Positions 7,974 through 15,052 of a DNA stretch of 37,590 nt are shown piece by piece. The stretch comes from Actinomadura sp. KC216 (lineage in GTDB: Bacteria > Actinomycetota > Actinomycetes > Streptosporangiales > Streptosporangiaceae), in NCBI RefSeq assembly GCF_004348535.1, contig NZ_SMJX01000052.1, forward strand, positions 1 to 37,590, given 5' to 3'. Both the position numbers and the translations under genes were made by a program. Below the pieces are notes generated by a model that worked only from the letters and a program-made list of their open reading frames with translations, had not been told where the DNA came from and searched no databases. Position 1 is the stretch's first letter. Each line of letters starts with the position of its first letter.

Positions 7974-8016
7974 GCCTCCGGTGGGCTCGTCTCCCCCGGT
8001 CGGGCCCACCGGAGGC
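7974..8016. terminator. Second strong stem-loop before the dioxygenase gene end
   Basis: A perfect 13-bp stem (GCCTCCGGTGGGC and GCCCACCGGAGGC) encloses a 17-nt loop. It begins 3 nt after the previous stem-loop and ends 18 nt from the convergent dioxygenase stop. The pair probably works as a bidirectional terminator. Confidence 0.68.
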
Positions 8017-8034
8017 TCCACTCTCCGGGGCTCG

Positions 8035-8577
8035 TCAGGACGGACCCTCCAGCGGCCGCGGTTCTTCCGGCGGCCGCAGCTCCTCCGTGTAGTCGACCGT
8101 CAGGCGGCGCATGACGCCCGACTCGTCGACGGAGTACTGGCCGAGCCGGCTCAGCGGCGGCGAGTAGGCGTGGATCGAGACGCTGGCGTCGTCCACGCCC
8201 GTCAGCCGGTGGATGTGGTCGGGGCCGAAGCAGAACGACCGCCCCTCGGCGACCACGGTGCGCAGGGGCTCGCCGCCGATCCGCGGGTTGTTCTCCTCGA
8301 TCGTCCCGGCGACGACGCGGACGGCGCCGGACGACACGTCGTGGTCATGCCAGCCGGTGTCGTTCTCCGGCGTCCAGCACAGGAGCCAGACGTCGACGTG
8401 CTCGTCCCGGTAGAGGGAGGCGTAGTGGCGCCGCCCGCCGGGGAACGCGACGTGCTGCCGCCACAGCCCGGGCCGCCCGGCGAGGTCGTCGACGAGCGCG
8501 CGCAGCTCGCGCTTGTCGAGCGGACGGCCGGGCAGGCGCTCGAAGCCGGCGGGGCGGGACAGGACCTCTGACGACAC
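8035..8577 (-). CDS. Cysteine dioxygenase family protein (cupin thiol dioxygenase)
   Basis: Thiol dioxygenases oxidise the thiol of cysteine or a related compound (for example 3-mercaptopropionate) to a sulfinic acid at a three-histidine iron centre. The 180-residue protein has WHDHD (H77, H79) and PDHIHRL (H123) as likely iron ligands, and SVSIHAYSPPL supplies the Ser-His-Tyr triad (S134, H136, Y138). The crosslinking cysteine of the mammalian enzyme is absent, as in many bacterial members. The start is GTG 8577, with GGAGAGGAG before it. It is divergent from a LacI regulator, with four operator-like sites in between, which suggests control by that repressor. The true thiol substrate cannot be told from the sequence. 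Confidence 0.86.
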   Translation of the reverse strand: MSSEVLSRPAGFERLPGRPLDKRELRALVDDLAGRPGLWRQHVAFPGGRRHYASLYRDEHVDVWLLCWTPENDTGWHDHDVSSGAVRVVAGTIEENNPRIGGEPLRTVVAEGRSFCFGPDHIHRLTGVDDASVSIHAYSPPLSRLGQYSVDESGVMRRLTVDYTEELRPPEEPRPLEGPS

Positions 8578-8658
8578 GGTTCGCTCCTCTCCTGTCTTTC
8601 GTTATGGCCTGTTCATCTGAGGGCGATGGGCGCTTGGGAACGCGCTGGACGCGGCTGC

Positions 8659-8709
8659 TGAACCGGGTCACTGAACCGCATCAGTTAAGCGTTTCAGTGA
8701 ACCGGTTCA
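8659..8709. promoter_or_regulatory. Array of four LacI-type operator-like 12-mers at 13-bp spacing
   Basis: Four 12-mers begin at 8659, 8672, 8685 and 8698, each separated by one base: TGAACCGGGTCA, TGAACCGCATCA, TTAAGCGTTTCA and TGAACCGGTTCA. The last is a perfect palindrome with the central CG typical of LacI-family operators; the others differ from it at 1, 2 and 3-4 positions. They lie in the divergent region between the thiol dioxygenase and the lacI-type gene, well placed to control both. Confidence 0.72.
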
Positions 8710-8769
8710 GAAGCAACCCGTCAAGTGGGGTCCGCCGTTGTGTCGGTGGCCCCATCTAGGGTTGGGGGG

Positions 8770-9825
8770 ATGTCGGAGAAGCGCAAGCGCGCGACCATCC
8801 GGGAAGTGGCGCAGGCGACGGGGCTGTCGCCCGCCGCCGTGTCGTACGCGCTGCGCGGGATCCAGACCTCGGAGGAGACGCAGGAGCGGGTCCGCGCCGC
8901 GGCGGACGAGCTCGGCTACGAGGCCCATCCGATCGCGCGGGCGCTGGCCAGCGGCCGCACCGACCAGGTCGGGCTGCTGTGCGGCTCGCTTGAGGACTAC
9001 TGGCAGCAGTCCCTCGCGGTCGGCATCGGCCGCGCGCTGCTCGCCCGCGACCGCTACGCCCTCATCGTGGACGCGGGCGGCGACCCCGAGCGGGAGAAGG
9101 CCCTCGCCCGGCGGCTGCGCGACCAGCGGGTCGACGGCCTCATCGTCCAGCCGCTCGACCCGTCCGCCGCGCTGTGGTCCGAGCTGGCGGGCACCGTCCC
9201 GGTGGTGTCCATCGGCGACGCGCTGCACGGCGGCCAGGCGCAGGGCGAGGTCGTGTTCGACAACCGGCGCGGCGTCACGCTCGCGCTGGAGCACCTGCGC
9301 GACCTCGGGCACCAGCGGGTCACCGTGTTCACCTCGACCCGCGCCAGCACCCCCGACCGTCCCGCCGACGTGCACGTGAACGCCGAGGCCGAACGGCTCG
9401 GCCTGCGGGTCGACGTCGTCGTCGTGCCGCAGTCGCTCGCCGCCTCCACCGAGGTCGCCATGCGGGTGCTCGGCGGCGCCGACCGCCCGTCCGCCGTGTT
9501 CTGCTTCGCCGACTCGATCGCCTACGGCGTCTACGCCGCCACCCGCGAGCTGGGCCTCGCCGTCCCCGGCGACGTCGCGGTCTGCGGGTACGACAACCAT
9601 CCGATGTCCGCGCTGCTCACGCCGCCGCTCACCACCGTCGACTGGGACATCGACGGCATCGTGCACTCCGCCGTCCGGCTCGTCGTGGACGTCATCGACG
9701 GCAAGCCGCGCAAGCGCCGCGTCGTCCGCGAGCCGTCCCTGCGCGTCCGCGCCTCGACCGGCGGACCATCCGGCGCGCGGCCCGCCGCCGAGCCCGGCGA
9801 GCGGCCCGGCGCGGAGCCCGGCTAG
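8770..9825 (+). CDS. LacI-family transcriptional regulator
   Basis: The N-terminal helix-turn-helix is clear: ATIREVAQATGLSPAAVSYAL at about residues 8-28, followed by the hinge region AHPIARALASGRT. The rest is a periplasmic-binding-protein-like effector domain (VGLLCGSLEDYWQQ, DGLIVQPLD, VFCFADSIAYGVYAATRELG, VCGYDNHP). The start is ATG 8770; a run of G just upstream may serve as the ribosome site, and the longer open frame upstream is unlikely to be translated. Length is 351 residues. These are usually repressors released by a sugar or similar ligand. The 13-bp-spaced array upstream is the natural candidate for its binding, controlling itself and the dioxygenase. The ligand is unknown. Confidence 0.92.
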   Translation: MSEKRKRATIREVAQATGLSPAAVSYALRGIQTSEETQERVRAAADELGYEAHPIARALASGRTDQVGLLCGSLEDYWQQSLAVGIGRALLARDRYALIVDAGGDPEREKALARRLRDQRVDGLIVQPLDPSAALWSELAGTVPVVSIGDALHGGQAQGEVVFDNRRGVTLALEHLRDLGHQRVTVFTSTRASTPDRPADVHVNAEAERLGLRVDVVVVPQSLAASTEVAMRVLGGADRPSAVFCFADSIAYGVYAATRELGLAVPGDVAVCGYDNHPMSALLTPPLTTVDWDIDGIVHSAVRLVVDVIDGKPRKRRVVREPSLRVRASTGGPSGARPAAEPGERPGAEPG

Positions 9826-9828
9826 GGG

Positions 9829-11292
9829 TCACGGGTGCAGGCGGGCGAGGCGGGGGAGCAGGTCCGCGGCGGCGGCGATGTCGGCGTCCAGCGGCCGGTC
9901 CTCCACGCGCGGGTCGAGAACGCCGGTCGCCAGGTCGAGCGCCGACCTGAGCGGCCCGCCGGACGGCGCGCGGCCCTGCATCCGCAGCGCCCGCACCGCG
10001 GCGACCAGCTCGCAGCCGAGCCCGAGCCGGTAGGCGGCGATGGCGTCGGTGGTCGCGCGGGCCGACTGCGTCGAGAAGCCCGCGTGCTCCTCGACGCCGC
10101 GCGACAGCACCGCGCTGCCGAGCGCCGCCGGAGTCGCGAGACGGCGCACGTCCGCCAGGCACGAGTGCGCCACATACTCCAAGATCATGATTCCGGACGA
10201 CGCCTCCGTCGCGGCCTGGAAAGGGTACAGGCCGGTGAAGGACGGCTCCGCGAGCGTCCCGAGCCGCGCGGCGGCCAGCGCCATCGTCTGGAACAGCGCC
10301 GCGCGGGCGGAGTCGAGCGCGAGTCCGACGTACGCGGTGTGGAAGTTGCCGTTGTGCCAGACCGTCCGGCCGGGGACGTCGACGAGCGGGTTCTCCGCGG
10401 CGGCGTTGATCTCGCGCGTGACGACCTGCTCGGCGTAGGAGGCGGCCTCCAGCGCGGGCCCGTGCACCTGCGGGAACGCCCGGTACCCGTACGGGTCCTG
10501 GATCCGCATCGGCGCCGGCTGGTCGAAGGCGAGCAGCGTCCGCATCGCCGCCGCGACGTCCTGCTGGCCGGGGTGCGGGCACGCGTCCTGCACGGCCTGC
10601 GCGTACGGCTCCTCCGAGCCCCGGACGGCGAAATGCGACAGCGCCGCCACGACCGTGGACGCGGCGAGCATCTCCCGCAGGTCCGCGACCGCGAGCGCCG
10701 CCTCGCCCAGCGTCGCCGCGTTCGAGCTGATGAACGCCAGCGCGTCGGCCGACCGCAGCCGGTAGCCGGGGCCGCGCTCGGCCGCGCCGTCCGGTCCCGG
10801 CTGCCAGGGCCGCTCGCCCAGCAGGCACAGCGCCGTCGAGGCCAGCGCGGTCAGGTCGCCCGTCCCGATCGCGCCGTACACCGGCACCGGAGGAAGCAGG
10901 CCCAGGTTGAGGACGTCCGCCAGCGCGTGCAGCACCCCCGGCTCGACGCCCGAGCCGCCCGCCGCGAGCTGGTTCAGCCGGACCGCCAGCATCGCCCGGA
11001 CGATCTCCGGCGCGACCAGCGGCCCCGCGCCCGCCGCGTGGCTGCGCAGCAGCCGCAGGCCGTGGGCGTCGGAGTCCTCCCACTCCACGTCGACGGCGCG
11101 GTTCGCGCCGACCCCGGTCGTCCGCCCGTACACCGGCTGGGCGGCGGCGACCTTGGCGGCCGTCCGCCAGGCGGCGCGGGCCCGGTCGACGCCGTCCGGC
11201 GCTATGGCGACCGTCACATCCTCACGGGCCGCGCGCACCACCTGCGCGCACGTCAGCGCCGTCCCGTCGATAACGATTCGGCTGTCCTCCAC
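9829..11292 (-). CDS. HAL/PAL-family lyase with non-canonical MIO triad
   Basis: The 487-residue protein has the histidine/aromatic ammonia-lyase fold: YGRTTGVG with the inner-loop Tyr (Y55), LRSHAAGAGP, and ENPLVDVPGR...HNGNFHTAYVG. At the cofactor site, canonical members have A/C-S-G before DL (CSG in the hutH of this window). Here the sequence is YGAIGTGDLTALA (139-151): one residue shorter and with Thr144 in place of Ser. Standard MIO formation is therefore doubtful. The gene is divergent from a betaine-type importer and converges with the LacI gene with only 3 nt between the stops. Ergothionase-like betaine lyases have this fold and eliminate trimethylamine, so a quaternary-amine substrate is possible. 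The start is GTG 11292, with a weak ribosome site. Function is unproven. Confidence 0.82.
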   Translation of the reverse strand: MEDSRIVIDGTALTCAQVVRAAREDVTVAIAPDGVDRARAAWRTAAKVAAAQPVYGRTTGVGANRAVDVEWEDSDAHGLRLLRSHAAGAGPLVAPEIVRAMLAVRLNQLAAGGSGVEPGVLHALADVLNLGLLPPVPVYGAIGTGDLTALASTALCLLGERPWQPGPDGAAERGPGYRLRSADALAFISSNAATLGEAALAVADLREMLAASTVVAALSHFAVRGSEEPYAQAVQDACPHPGQQDVAAAMRTLLAFDQPAPMRIQDPYGYRAFPQVHGPALEAASYAEQVVTREINAAAENPLVDVPGRTVWHNGNFHTAYVGLALDSARAALFQTMALAAARLGTLAEPSFTGLYPFQAATEASSGIMILEYVAHSCLADVRRLATPAALGSAVLSRGVEEHAGFSTQSARATTDAIAAYRLGLGCELVAAVRALRMQGRAPSGGPLRSALDLATGVLDPRVEDRPLDADIAAAADLLPRLARLHP

Positions 11293-11371
11293 GGCCCACC
11301 GCTACTTTCCCTGCATTCCAGGTCGTTATGCTCAAGATCCGAAGTTCCGGACACACCGGGACATCAAGGTG

Positions 11372-11392
11372 ACCGTACCCATTGGTTACGGT
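11372..11392. promoter_or_regulatory. 21-bp near-perfect palindrome between lyase and ABC importer
   Basis: Outer arms ACCGTA and TACGGT and inner CCA and TGG flank a central T; nine of ten base pairs match. It lies 79 bp upstream of the lyase start and 77 bp upstream of the importer start, almost exactly midway in the divergent region. It is a strong candidate operator for joint control. Confidence 0.6.
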
Positions 11393-11469
11393 TGGGTAGA
11401 AGTGAGTAACGGCAGGCAGAGGCCGGAGTCGGAGATCGGCGTCGAGGGCGCCCTGCGAGGAGTGAATCG

Positions 11470-12612
11470 TTGATCACCTTTGAGGGCGTCACCAAGCGCT
11501 ACCCGGGCGGCACCGTCGCGCTCGACGATGTCAGCCTCGACTGCCCCGCGGGCCGCATCACGGTGTTCGTCGGCACGTCCGGCGGCGGCAAGACCACCGC
11601 GCTGCGCACCATCAACCGGATGGTGGAGCCCACGTCCGGACGGGTCCTCATCGACGGGCGGGACGTCCGCGAGCAGCGGCCCGCCGAGCTGCGCCGCGGC
11701 ATCGGCTACGTGATCCAGCACGCCGGGCTGTTCCCGCACCGCACCATCGAGGACAACATCGCCACCGTCCCCTACCTGCTGCGCTGGAACAAGAAGAAGG
11801 CGCGGGAGCGGGCCCTGGAGCTAATGGAGCGGGTCGGGCTGGAGCACTCGATGGCCAAGCGGTACCCGTTCCAGCTGTCCGGCGGCCAGCAGCAGCGCGT
11901 CGGCGTCGCCCGCGCCCTCGCCGCCGACCCGCCGATCATGCTGATGGACGAGCCGTTCAGCGCCGTCGACCCCGTCGTCCGCGCCGAGCTGCAGGACGAG
12001 TTCCTCCGCCTCCAGGACGAGCTGCACAAGACGATCGTGTTCGTCACCCACGACATCGACGAGGCCATCAAGCTCGGCGACAAGATCGCCGTGTTCCGGA
12101 CCGGCGGGAAGCTCGTCCAGGTCGACAGCCCGGAGAACCTCCTCGCCCACCCGGCCGACGACTTCGTCGCCGGTTTCATCGGCCAGAACCGCGGCATCCG
12201 CACCCTCTCCTTCGCCGGGACGGGCGACCTGCGGCTGAGCGACGACGCCGTCCGTCCCGCGACCGCGACCGCCGCCGACGCCGCCGGCCTCGACTGGGTG
12301 CTCGTCGTCGACGAGGGCCGCCGCCCCCTCGGCTGGGCTCGTCCGACCCTGGTCAAGGGCACGCTGTCGGAGGCATCGCTCGCACCGGTCGGCGCGACGT
12401 TCCGCGTCGGCGCCGACTCCGTCCGCGTCGCGCTGGACGCCGCCGTCCTGTCCCCGGCGGGCCTCGCGGTCGGCGTCGACGAGGCGGGCGCGGTGATCGG
12501 CACCGCCGCCGGAACCGACCTGCTCGCCGTCCCGACCCACGGCAACGGCCCGCACGACACCGCCGACACCGACACCGCCGAGACCGACGCCGAGGGCGGA
12601 GGCGCGGGCTGA
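11470..12612 (+). CDS. OpuC/ProV-type ABC transporter ATP-binding protein
   Basis: This ATPase should power import of a quaternary-ammonium or similar osmolyte-like compound. It shows Walker A GTSGGGKTT (35-43), the Q-loop region VIQHAGLFPH, the signature LSGGQ (136-140), Walker B IMLMDEP (156-162) and the switch histidine in FVTHDIDEA. The start is TTG 11470: GCGAGGAG lies just upstream and an overlapping GTG leads to a stop. After about residue 235 the C-terminal region resembles a degenerate CBS-like regulatory segment, then an Asp/Thr/Ala-rich tail. Length is 380 residues. The stop overlaps the ATG of the first permease by one base, so the operon is tightly coupled. Confidence 0.9.
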   Translation: MITFEGVTKRYPGGTVALDDVSLDCPAGRITVFVGTSGGGKTTALRTINRMVEPTSGRVLIDGRDVREQRPAELRRGIGYVIQHAGLFPHRTIEDNIATVPYLLRWNKKKARERALELMERVGLEHSMAKRYPFQLSGGQQQRVGVARALAADPPIMLMDEPFSAVDPVVRAELQDEFLRLQDELHKTIVFVTHDIDEAIKLGDKIAVFRTGGKLVQVDSPENLLAHPADDFVAGFIGQNRGIRTLSFAGTGDLRLSDDAVRPATATAADAAGLDWVLVVDEGRRPLGWARPTLVKGTLSEASLAPVGATFRVGADSVRVALDAAVLSPAGLAVGVDEAGAVIGTAAGTDLLAVPTHGNGPHDTADTDTAETDAEGGGAG

Positions 12613-13262
12613 TGGACATCGACTGGTCCTGGATCGCCGAGCACCGGGACACCCTCACCGAGCACGCGCTCATCCACCTCAGGCTGGCGCTGCTGCCGGT
12701 GCTGTTCGGGCTGCTCATCTCGCTGCCGCTCGGCGTGCTGTGCCGCCGCTGGGGCTGGCTCTACCCGCCGGCGCTGACCATCGCGAACATCCTGTACGCG
12801 GTCCCGTCGCTCGCGCTGTTCATGATCTTCATCCAGTACACCGGGCTCACCGCGGCCACCGTCATGATCCCGCTGACCCTGTACAGCCTGTCGGTGCTCA
12901 TCCCGAACGTGGTGGACGGCCTGGCGTCGGTGTCCGAGCCGGTCCGGCAGGCCGCCACCGCCATGGGATTCGGCACGCTGCGCCGCCTCATGCAGGTCGA
13001 GCTGCCGATCGCCGTGCCGATCGTCATCGCCGGGACGCGGGTCGCCGCGGTGTCGTCCATCAGCCTCGTCGCCGTCGGGCAGCTGATCGGCCAGGGCGGG
13101 CTCGGCTACGACATCATCCGCGGCTACCAGCTCCAGTTCCAGACGCAGATCGTCGCCGCGACCGTCCTGATCGTGCTGCTGGCGCTCGTCACCGACGCGA
13201 TCCTGGTCACCGTCCAGCGGCTGCTCACACCGTGGGCGCGGGCACGCGGAGCGGCCTCATGA
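12612..13262 (+). CDS. OpuCB-type ABC transporter permease
   Basis: The 216-residue protein has about five to six membrane segments, beginning with LALLPVLFGLLISLPLGVL, and a binding-protein-dependent permease motif (VRQAATAMGFGTLRRLMQVELPIAVPIVIAGTRVA) for contact with the ATPase. It continues SSISLVAVGQLIGQGGLG, typical of OpuCB/ProW-like permeases. It overlaps the ATPase gene by one base and the second permease by four (ATGA). Two different permeases suggest a heterodimeric channel, as in OpuC. Substrate specificity rests mainly with the binding protein. Confidence 0.92.
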   Translation: MDIDWSWIAEHRDTLTEHALIHLRLALLPVLFGLLISLPLGVLCRRWGWLYPPALTIANILYAVPSLALFMIFIQYTGLTAATVMIPLTLYSLSVLIPNVVDGLASVSEPVRQAATAMGFGTLRRLMQVELPIAVPIVIAGTRVAAVSSISLVAVGQLIGQGGLGYDIIRGYQLQFQTQIVAATVLIVLLALVTDAILVTVQRLLTPWARARGAAS

Positions 13263-13945
13263 ACGACCTGTGGAACCAGATCGACCTGTTCTGGACGTGG
13301 CTGACCGCGTCCTCCCAATGGCAGGGCGCCGACGGCATCCCGCACCGCCTGCTCCAGCACCTCTACTACAGCGGGGCGTCGCTGCTGTGCGCCGCCGTGA
13401 TCGGGCTGACGCTCGGCCTCATCGTCGGCCACACCGGGCGCGGCGGGTTCCTCGCGATCAGCCTCGCCAACATCGCCCGCGCGATCCCCACGTTCGGCCT
13501 GGTGCTGTTCGTCGTCGTCATCGAGTACAGCATCACCCCGGTGCTCGTCGCGCTGGTCGCGCTCGCCGTCCCGCCGATCCTGGTCAACACCTTCGAGGGC
13601 GTCCGGGCCGTCGACGCCGACGCCAAGGACGCCGCCCGCGGCATGGGCATGACCGGCTGGGGCGTACTGTGGCGGGCCGAGCTGCCGATGGCGCTGCCGC
13701 TGATCCTGCTCGGGCTGCGGACGTCGGCGATCCAGGTCGTCGCCACCGCCACCATCGCCGCCTACCCGGGCTTCGGCGGCCTCGGCCGCTACATCATCGA
13801 CGGCCTGGCCCGCAACGACTACCAGCTCGTCATCGGCGGCACCGTCCTGGTGGTGCTGCTCGCGCTGATCGTCCAGCTGATCTTCGCGGGCCTGCGCCGC
13901 CTCATCGTCTCGCCGGGCCTGCTCGGCTCCGCCCGTTCGTCCTGA
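13259..13945 (+). CDS. OpuCD-type ABC transporter permease
   Basis: The start is ATG 13259, overlapping the previous stop by four bases; the frame is open far upstream but that part is antisense-like shadow. The 228-residue protein has several membrane segments (LLCAAVIGLTLGLIVGH, FGLVLFVVVIEYSI, VLVVLLALIVQLIFA). The ATPase-contact loop is DAKDAARGMGMTGWGVLWRAELPMALPLILLGLRTSA. FGGLGRYIIDGLARNDYQ matches OpuCB/CD family ends. It should pair with the first permease to form the channel. The binding-protein gene follows after 16 nt. Confidence 0.92.
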   Translation: MNDLWNQIDLFWTWLTASSQWQGADGIPHRLLQHLYYSGASLLCAAVIGLTLGLIVGHTGRGGFLAISLANIARAIPTFGLVLFVVVIEYSITPVLVALVALAVPPILVNTFEGVRAVDADAKDAARGMGMTGWGVLWRAELPMALPLILLGLRTSAIQVVATATIAAYPGFGGLGRYIIDGLARNDYQLVIGGTVLVVLLALIVQLIFAGLRRLIVSPGLLGSARSS

Positions 13946-13961
13946 CCGGAGGAAAAGCACA

Positions 13962-14882
13962 ATGAAGAAACTCATCCGTGGCGCGGTCGTCGGCCTGGTG
14001 GCCGCCCTGACCCTGTCCGCCTGCGGCGGCGGAGACTCCGGTGACGAGAACCCGCTCGCCGGCGGCGGCGACAGCGGCACGATCACCGTAGGCGGCGCCA
14101 ACTTCCCCGAGAGCAACCTCCTCGGCGAGCTGTACGCGCAGGCCCTCGAAGCCAAGGGCCTCAAGGTCACCCGCAAGTTCAACATCGGCGCCCGCGAGGT
14201 CTACTACGACCAGGTCGTCAAGGGCGGCATCAGCGTCATGCCCGAGTACAACGGCGCGCTGCTGACGACGTCGGTCGACAAGACCAGCACCGCCGCGACG
14301 ACCGAGGAGATCAACGCGGCGCTCAAGGCCAAGCTGCCGCCCGAGGTCGAGATCCTGAACTCCGCCCAGGCCGAGGACAAGGACTCCGTCACCGTCAACC
14401 CGCAGACCGCCGCGAAGTACAACCTGAAGTCGATCGCCGACCTGAAGCCGGTCGCGAAGGAACTCACCATCGCCGGGCCGTCGGAGTTCAAGACCCGGCA
14501 GCAGGGGCTCGTCGGCCTGAAGAGCGCCTACGGCCTCGAGTTCAAGAAGTTCCAGCCGTTCGACGCGGGCGCCCAGGCCACCCTGGTGAAGCTCCTCACC
14601 GAGAACAAGATCCAGGCCGCCGACCTGTTCACCACCGACCCGACCATCGAGCAGAACAAGCTCGTCGTCCTCGAAGACCCGAAGAACGTCTTCAGCGCCC
14701 AGAACGTGACGCCGCTGGTGCACAAGAAGTCCGTGAACGACACGGCGCGGGCGGCCCTGAACGCCGTCTCCGCCAAGCTCACCACCCAGGACCTCCTGGA
14801 CATGATGAAGCGCATCGCCATCGACAAGGACGACCAGGAGAAGGTCGCCGAGGAGTGGCTGAAGAAGTCCGGCCTGGCCTGA
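13962..14882 (+). CDS. OpuC/ProX-type substrate-binding lipoprotein
   Basis: The protein (306 residues) begins MKKLIRGAVVGLVAALTLSAC, a clear signal peptide with C21 in the lipobox, so it is membrane-anchored outside the cell. The family signature is TITVGGANFPESNLLGELYAQALEAKG (betaine/choline/osmoprotectant-binding, OsmF/OpuCC-like). ISVMPEYNGALL and DLFTTDPTI also fit. Such proteins bind quaternary amines in an aromatic cage; I cannot identify the ligand. GACCGGAGG precedes the ATG. It is the last gene of the importer operon, and a strong terminator hairpin follows 15 nt after the stop. The adjacent divergent lyase suggests the ligand may be degraded after uptake. Confidence 0.92.
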   Translation: MKKLIRGAVVGLVAALTLSACGGGDSGDENPLAGGGDSGTITVGGANFPESNLLGELYAQALEAKGLKVTRKFNIGAREVYYDQVVKGGISVMPEYNGALLTTSVDKTSTAATTEEINAALKAKLPPEVEILNSAQAEDKDSVTVNPQTAAKYNLKSIADLKPVAKELTIAGPSEFKTRQQGLVGLKSAYGLEFKKFQPFDAGAQATLVKLLTENKIQAADLFTTDPTIEQNKLVVLEDPKNVFSAQNVTPLVHKKSVNDTARAALNAVSAKLTTQDLLDMMKRIAIDKDDQEKVAEEWLKKSGLA

Positions 14883-14897
14883 CCCGCCCGACCCCGT

Positions 14898-14933
14898 TCA
14901 GGCCCCGCTCCACGACCGAGGAGCGGGGCCTGA
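14898..14933 (+). terminator. Terminator hairpin of the ABC importer operon
   Basis: A perfect 14-bp stem (TCAGGCCCCGCTCC and GGAGCGGGGCCTGA) with an 8-nt loop, followed by GCCGTTT, starts 15 nt after the binding-protein stop. It is the clearest intrinsic terminator in the window. Confidence 0.85.
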
Positions 14934-15052
14934 GCCGTTTCCTGTTCGTGACCTTCTACCGGTCGATTCCCGGCGTGCGCACGCGTCGTCATGGAGAAGC
15001 GCCGCCACGACGCGCCCGCCGCCCCCGGCGGATCGATCATGAGAGGACGACC

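Noticed and set aside
8577..8769. Shadow ORFs and an alternative upstream ATG for the LacI gene (8725)
   Set aside because: The helix-turn-helix family start and the G-rich stretch favour ATG 8770; starting at 8725 adds a tail not seen in the family.
11393..11405. TAGAAG-like -10 element upstream of the ABC importer
   Set aside because: No matching -35 at proper spacing, so I could not support a promoter call.
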